From NCBI GenBank assembly GCA_964017185.1, contig OZ024870.1:31953621-32017620 (forward strand): DNA of 64,000 nt, read 5' to 3'. The notes under the pieces were generated by a model that had not been told where the DNA came from, made no database searches, and worked only from the letters and a program-made list of their open reading frames with translations. The translations under genes and the position numbers were made by a program. The DNA is from Rugalucina vietnamica. Taxonomy: Eukaryota > Mollusca > Bivalvia > Lucinida > Lucinidae. Below, piece after piece: positions 59,557 through 64,000 of the stretch; positions within the stretch are counted from its first letter, which is position 1; every line of letters begins with the position of its first letter.

Positions 59557-59764
59557 AAGCCGCGTCATGAGAAAACAAACATTTTGCATAGGCGAAAACA
59601 AATGCGCAGACCAGCTTCGCAGTGACTGCGAAGTTGATCTGCGCCTTTGTTTTAGCTACATTCCCAAAATTTCCAGCTTGTAGCCATCTTCTGTGCTTGT
59701 ACAGCTCGGTTTTTGTTGGACCTGGTCGGAAACCTAGATTGTTGTTTTTCTCATGCGAAGGCTC
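59557..59764 (+). mobile_element. Palindromic MITE family M1, shorter copy
   Basis: Ends AAGCCGCGTCATGAGAAAAC and GAGCCTTCGCATGAGAAAAAC (inverted), with hairpin CAGCTTCGCAGTGACTGCGAAG, whose two arms carry matching changes relative to the family (GCGGTAACCGC replaced by GCAGTGACTGC). AAAT on both sides (59553-59556 and 59765-59768). About 25 bp are missing in the right half. Confidence 0.88.
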
Positions 59765-60647
59765 AAATGGAAGTTCAATAGAAAATCATACTCATTTTCC
59801 ACGCACGGATGACCATGGACAGCGTATGATTGCATTTTCTAAGGAATTAAAATTCCAAAACGTACGTCGATTGTTTAAGCAAAATACGTACATATCAGAC
59901 GTAAACACTTTTAGAGCACTAGATTTTTCAGTGTCTGGACCAGCGACGACTACAAATTACTAACAACAAAATATAGGCTCATTAGATTCAAATATCAGTC
60001 TACTAGATTATTCAGGAAGGTCTATAAAATGCGCGTGTTACCTTTTGACCTGATATAAAATTATAATTTATACATATTTTTGAAAGAGATGACTGAAGCA
60101 TTTAATAGATATTTGATCTAAATAATATTTCTTTTGTTAAAAAACAATAAATGATAAATCACCAAATGCGTATCATTGGCGCTGCAGCACAAGAAAACCA
60201 GCGTTCAATGCAGTAATCGGCCTGTGAAGAGGTAGTTAAACTAAAATTAATAGAAGATAAAATTTGACGCTAGAGACCAAGACAATAATAAGCATATCAT
60301 TCACATGTTACTCATTATATTTTGTGTACGTACTGATTTGTTCTTCATGTTTTAGACGCACTACTTCTCGTGGTGAATCTCAAATACAATTATAAGGACA
60401 ATCTTGGATCCATTTAGTGACACCTTGAAGTTAGAGATGACAATGAACTTTATTTGTATATGATCATTTGCATACGGAAGAGAACTTGTCTCTACATGTA
60501 AAATATATCAGATCATTTTAAAGTCTTCATGTCTCCGGGAACACTCCGACTCCGCAGCGGACGGTCAAGTGATTGGCAGGAATACTAAAGTAATAACACA
60601 AATGATCAACTAATAACACAGATAATACACGAAAAATAGAACATAAC
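59765..60647. other. No gene recognised
   Basis: I see no repeat family or exon with support in this stretch. Confidence 0.4.
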
Positions 60648-60921
60648 CATTACGTAAACTTGCCCATGCAATAAACAGAGATTTTTTTCTTTAAAAATTG
60701 AAAAATTTCAGCTGAAAATTCTTGATATTTTTCTTAATTTTGCTCCGAACATAGATTGTGAGTACACGTTAGAACCGCCTCGGCGAGGCGGTTCTAACGA
60801 GTACCCACAATCTATGTTTTGGAGCAAAAATAAGAAAAATAGGTTAACCCCTGCATACCTCAGTTTTGCTATATAAAAGTGGGGTTCAAGGGGGTATACA
60901 TTACACGGACATGCGAGAATG
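60648..60921. mobile_element. Palindromic MITE M2 (copy f), inverted
   Basis: CATTACGTAAACTTGCCCATGCA, then the hairpin ACATAGATTGTGAGTACACG...GCCTCGGCGAGGC and complement, then the inverted left segment ending TACACGGACATG. The loop centre is CGGCG here against CGCCG in copy e. Confidence 0.88.
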
Positions 60922-61012
60922 TGAATACATGGTGCGCTAAATGGAGGCAGCAACAAATACCCAAAGAGGTAACTCAGCTAACTTGACCGAACTCAATAAA
61001 ATATGGACACTT

Positions 61013-61240
61013 AACTTAACCCATATTTGACGAATGGATTTTCCCATCATTATCATTTTGGTCAGTCCACTTTCATTTTAAGGGGCTTCAGGAGTGATTC
61101 TTAAATTTTATTCAATTTTTCGATGAAAATTCTCTAAGCAAACAGAATAGCCCCAGGTGGGACGCCGCGTTCTGCGGCGTCACATCTGGGGCTATTTACT
61201 GTTTGTCTATGTCCCATAAAAAGGACGCCAGGCTTAAATG
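61013..61240. mobile_element. MITE M5, truncated copy, inverted to 9763-10160
   Basis: TTAACCCATATTTGACGAATGG end, then hairpin 61137-61206 (AATAGCCCCAG.TG.GACGCCGC and complement), then ATGTCCCATAAAAAGGACGCCAGGCTTA. The remaining end is missing. Confidence 0.8.
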
Positions 61241-64000
61241 ACTTAATGTGATAAACTAGAAAACGGTAACAGAACGGACCTAAACAGAAGCACCACCTTT
61301 GGTGGCTTTTAGGAATAAAAACATTACTCGGCAAAAATGATGGGCTTATTGACAGCTTGAAGTCACTGGGAAGTCAAGTAACACCACTGAAAACCCGGTG
61401 TATTTCAGACTAAGCAAGAAGGGCACAAAGAGAATATAAATTGACAGGGCAAACAGAGTAAGAAGTCTTTTTTCCCCGAAAGGAAGCAACACAGGTGACT
61501 TTACATAGATATACTATTTTCCACCCGTATAAAAGGAGAATACAATGCCGAGATTGACAAAAACAACAAAACTCACAGCCAAATGGCAGTGCCACCGGTC
61601 ATGACATCAGGAAAACAACCAGTACTAAGAAACAGTGACAGGATCTACATTGACAATACAAAATTAAAGCATGCAGGTACAACCTTACAAAGGGTGACAA
61701 TAAAGACAAAAAGGTAATGCTCAAAAACGGTTTGGACGCCCAAAAAGAGTCACATTATAAAACATTATTAGATTACTTTCAAAAGATTGATTTAACAGCT
61801 GAAAACAATTTATTTCATGTCAGAATGCACGTGTAAGGCCAAGAAACTGAACATGCAATGAACCAAAGACGGAATCTTATTGTTGCAGTCGCTTTTGTTG
61901 TTGAGGCGCGAAACAAAGGGCATCATTTTTTCAATAATTTCAAAACATGCATTTTTGTATGGTTTTCCATTTATCAGTGTAGAAGGTATGTATGGTGACT
62001 GAGTTCAATTATGCAAGTTATTTCGGGATCTATCTCCTGCAAGTCTCTAGTATTCCATATTTCAACACGTAAAACGACAATCTTACTATAAATAGAAACC
62101 AAAACTATTCTGCCAACATAATTAATGTCCGACTCACAAAGATAACTAACTAACAATTCACAGCATGCTAACAAACGTTTGCCATTGAGAAACTTTTATA
62201 TAGGTAAACGGCCCACCTATATTTTTTGGTTGTTTTCCAATGTTTTACTACTTCCAAAAAAACTACCTTTATATGCGAACACGTAAAAATCCTTGGCGCT
62301 GTTCAAAATAGTATCCACAGTTTCACTTTACAGCAAAAATGTGAAACGCATGCTCACTCCTGTTATCGGTTTCACATTATGAATGTGAAGTTTGGGGGTC
62401 TAAGGTACATTGGCGCGCTACCATAATGTTACAAAGGTAGCAACTGATGCCAAGTTCATTTAATGCTTACTTTGTTACGTCTCGCTTGTCTGCTTTGTGG
62501 TTGGTATAAGAACCCAGAAAATGCATTTAAGTCGCTCCCTCAGAAAACTTGATGTACACCATTATAAAAGGTAACTTATATGCCCAGGGAATAATACATC
62601 GTAGTATACCCCAAGTTTCAGGAGGAAAGCAAAACTCTCTTAGACACAAACATAAAACATATATCATACCTTTTGGCCTAAAATCCAATCAAGCTTTTTG
62701 AGTTTGCATGCAGAGCAGAGTCTAACTCTTGTGATATGTCTTTAAGCTACTAAATTAATATGTTTTACTTTATTGTTTAGTACGCGTATTTGAGACTTAA
62801 TGTGCAGTTGTTATTATTATTACTGCCCCAGACAATAATCTCTTCAACCATCGGGTATTTCCTATATCTTCAAGCGTTTCAATCCTAATATATATATAGG
62901 AGAACGTGACACCCACCTTCAATAAGGGAAATAATAAAACACATCTGACAACAAGGATTCATCGTTTCTTAGTGTTATATCTCATTGCACTGCATTGCAT
63001 ATCCTGTTGTTTTTGTGTGCTATAAACAGGAATTTCCTCTGGCCATATCAGAAAAAACAACACTGGTAACACTTGAGACGGCATGACTGATTAGGATGTA
63101 CGTGGATTGAATAGCATTAAACTTGCACGTTTCTAGGTTTCAACTTTACAAAATTAATTCTGCATGTACGTTTCATGTTATATGTGTGTCATTTGTGATT
63201 TCACGAGGCATAAAGCATCAAATTTTATCATTAAAACATCTTATTTTGGCTTTCGAACTCTCTTTCAAGAACTGTATAATGAGTCTTTTACAGTTGATGC
63301 GACGCGTTAAATTGAACTGAAATAAATCGAATTTATCAGATTTGTTTCAAATATTTTATCCATGGTATTAGACAGGTTCTTAGACAAGACGCCAATTTAA
63401 GTAACGTTTAGAATTCAATAACACAGAAGTTAAAAGTTCTTTTGTTTGGAGGCTCTGTAGCCTGGGGCTTATTTGAATGTGGTAAAAGAAAATTCTGATT
63501 GGCTTGAAAGATATGCCTTCTTTATGTAAATTGTCATAGTTTTACCATTTTAATCAACATTTTAATATGTTTTTAAGTATTTAATTTCAACATCCTGATA
63601 TGCTTAATCAAGCGCTTAAACTCCCTTTGCAACCAAATGTTTCCTGTAATTTTCGCGCCAATATTAAAGAGTTAGAAATGCATGCATTGTATTAGTACAT
63701 GTACATAATACAGGGGCAGGTGTATGATATCTCCCTTGAACGTCGGCGAAATGGTTGAATCACATTCTGACAGGTGCTGCTGGAGAAGGAAAGACATACC
63801 ATTACGAAATATAAGCTGTAAAAACTGAAGACCATGATCTTTATTTTGACATTTAAATAACCTTGGGTCAAGGTCAGGAAATGACTTTGACCTTGATTAA
63901 TTACATACCTTCATTGACTCTATAAGTTGACTGCATCTAGCATTTTTCAGGTCTCAGGCTGCAATAGTTTCCAAAATATTCATTGTTTTCGCCTTTTTCC
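61241..64000. other. No gene recognised
   Basis: This is AT-rich sequence. An (ATT)-rich run lies near 62809-62823. The last 170 bp carry TCAAGGTCA (63868-63876) and its inverse TGACCTTGA (63888-63896), similar words to those near 8880 in the element at 8408. Short frames here have no domain. Confidence 0.4.

Overview
This window looks like a eukaryotic, gene-poor, AT-rich stretch. It is most likely from a bivalve mollusc. That assignment is inference: it rests on the very high density of short palindromic DNA elements, a tRNA-derived SINE with an AAAC-type tail, LINE 3' tails and many ACATGTAC-type words, not on a species-specific gene. I see no complete host protein-coding gene, no rRNA and no functional tRNA. 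A few exon-like open segments with plausible splice borders are reported at low confidence (3.3 kb, 42.1 kb, 49.6-50.1 kb and 52.8-53.1 kb).

Layout. 1-6.3 kb: three degenerate tandem copies of a roughly 1.9 kb unit. 6.3-11.7 kb: sparse sequence with three DNA elements (8408-9266, 9763-10160, 10734-11084). 11.7-24.15 kb: a large tandem duplication (about 11.70-20.96 and 21.06-24.15 kb). The two copies act as empty and filled sites for several later insertions: a MITE at 11932, a chimeric retrocopy at 12594 with a 14-bp target duplication, and a palindromic MITE at 21403. Copy one also holds a 1.8 kb element with perfect inverted ends and an internal minisatellite (18552-20350). 24.2-26.0 kb: a LINE tail inserted in a palindromic element, and a hairpin element with CRE-like motifs. 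26.0-41.3 kb: three tandem copies of a 4-6 kb segment, with LINE tails at the junctions and nested DNA elements, including one three deep at 33.3-34.5 kb. 43.8-47.1 kb: a 3.3 kb foldback element whose arms are built from tandem units of about 185 bp, inserted inside a LINE tail. 47.9-59.8 kb: a cluster of one palindromic MITE family, and a 5'-truncated LINE with an intact 875-codon reverse-transcriptase frame (53984-56638, 11-bp target duplication). 60-64 kb: two more MITEs and otherwise unrecognised sequence.

The activity recorded here is that of mobile elements, not of host pathways. Two LINE families are present. Family 1 (RT frame at 54-56.6 kb) ends in a C2H2 zinc finger, and its 3' end is also found on the chimeric retrocopy at 12.6 kb. 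Family 2 is seen only as 3' ends at 14 loci; two of them retain the last 90 or so codons of an RT-type protein, which identifies the many 200-900 bp repeats of the window as 5'-truncated LINE tails. Numerous short TIR elements with hairpins have inserted into these and into each other.
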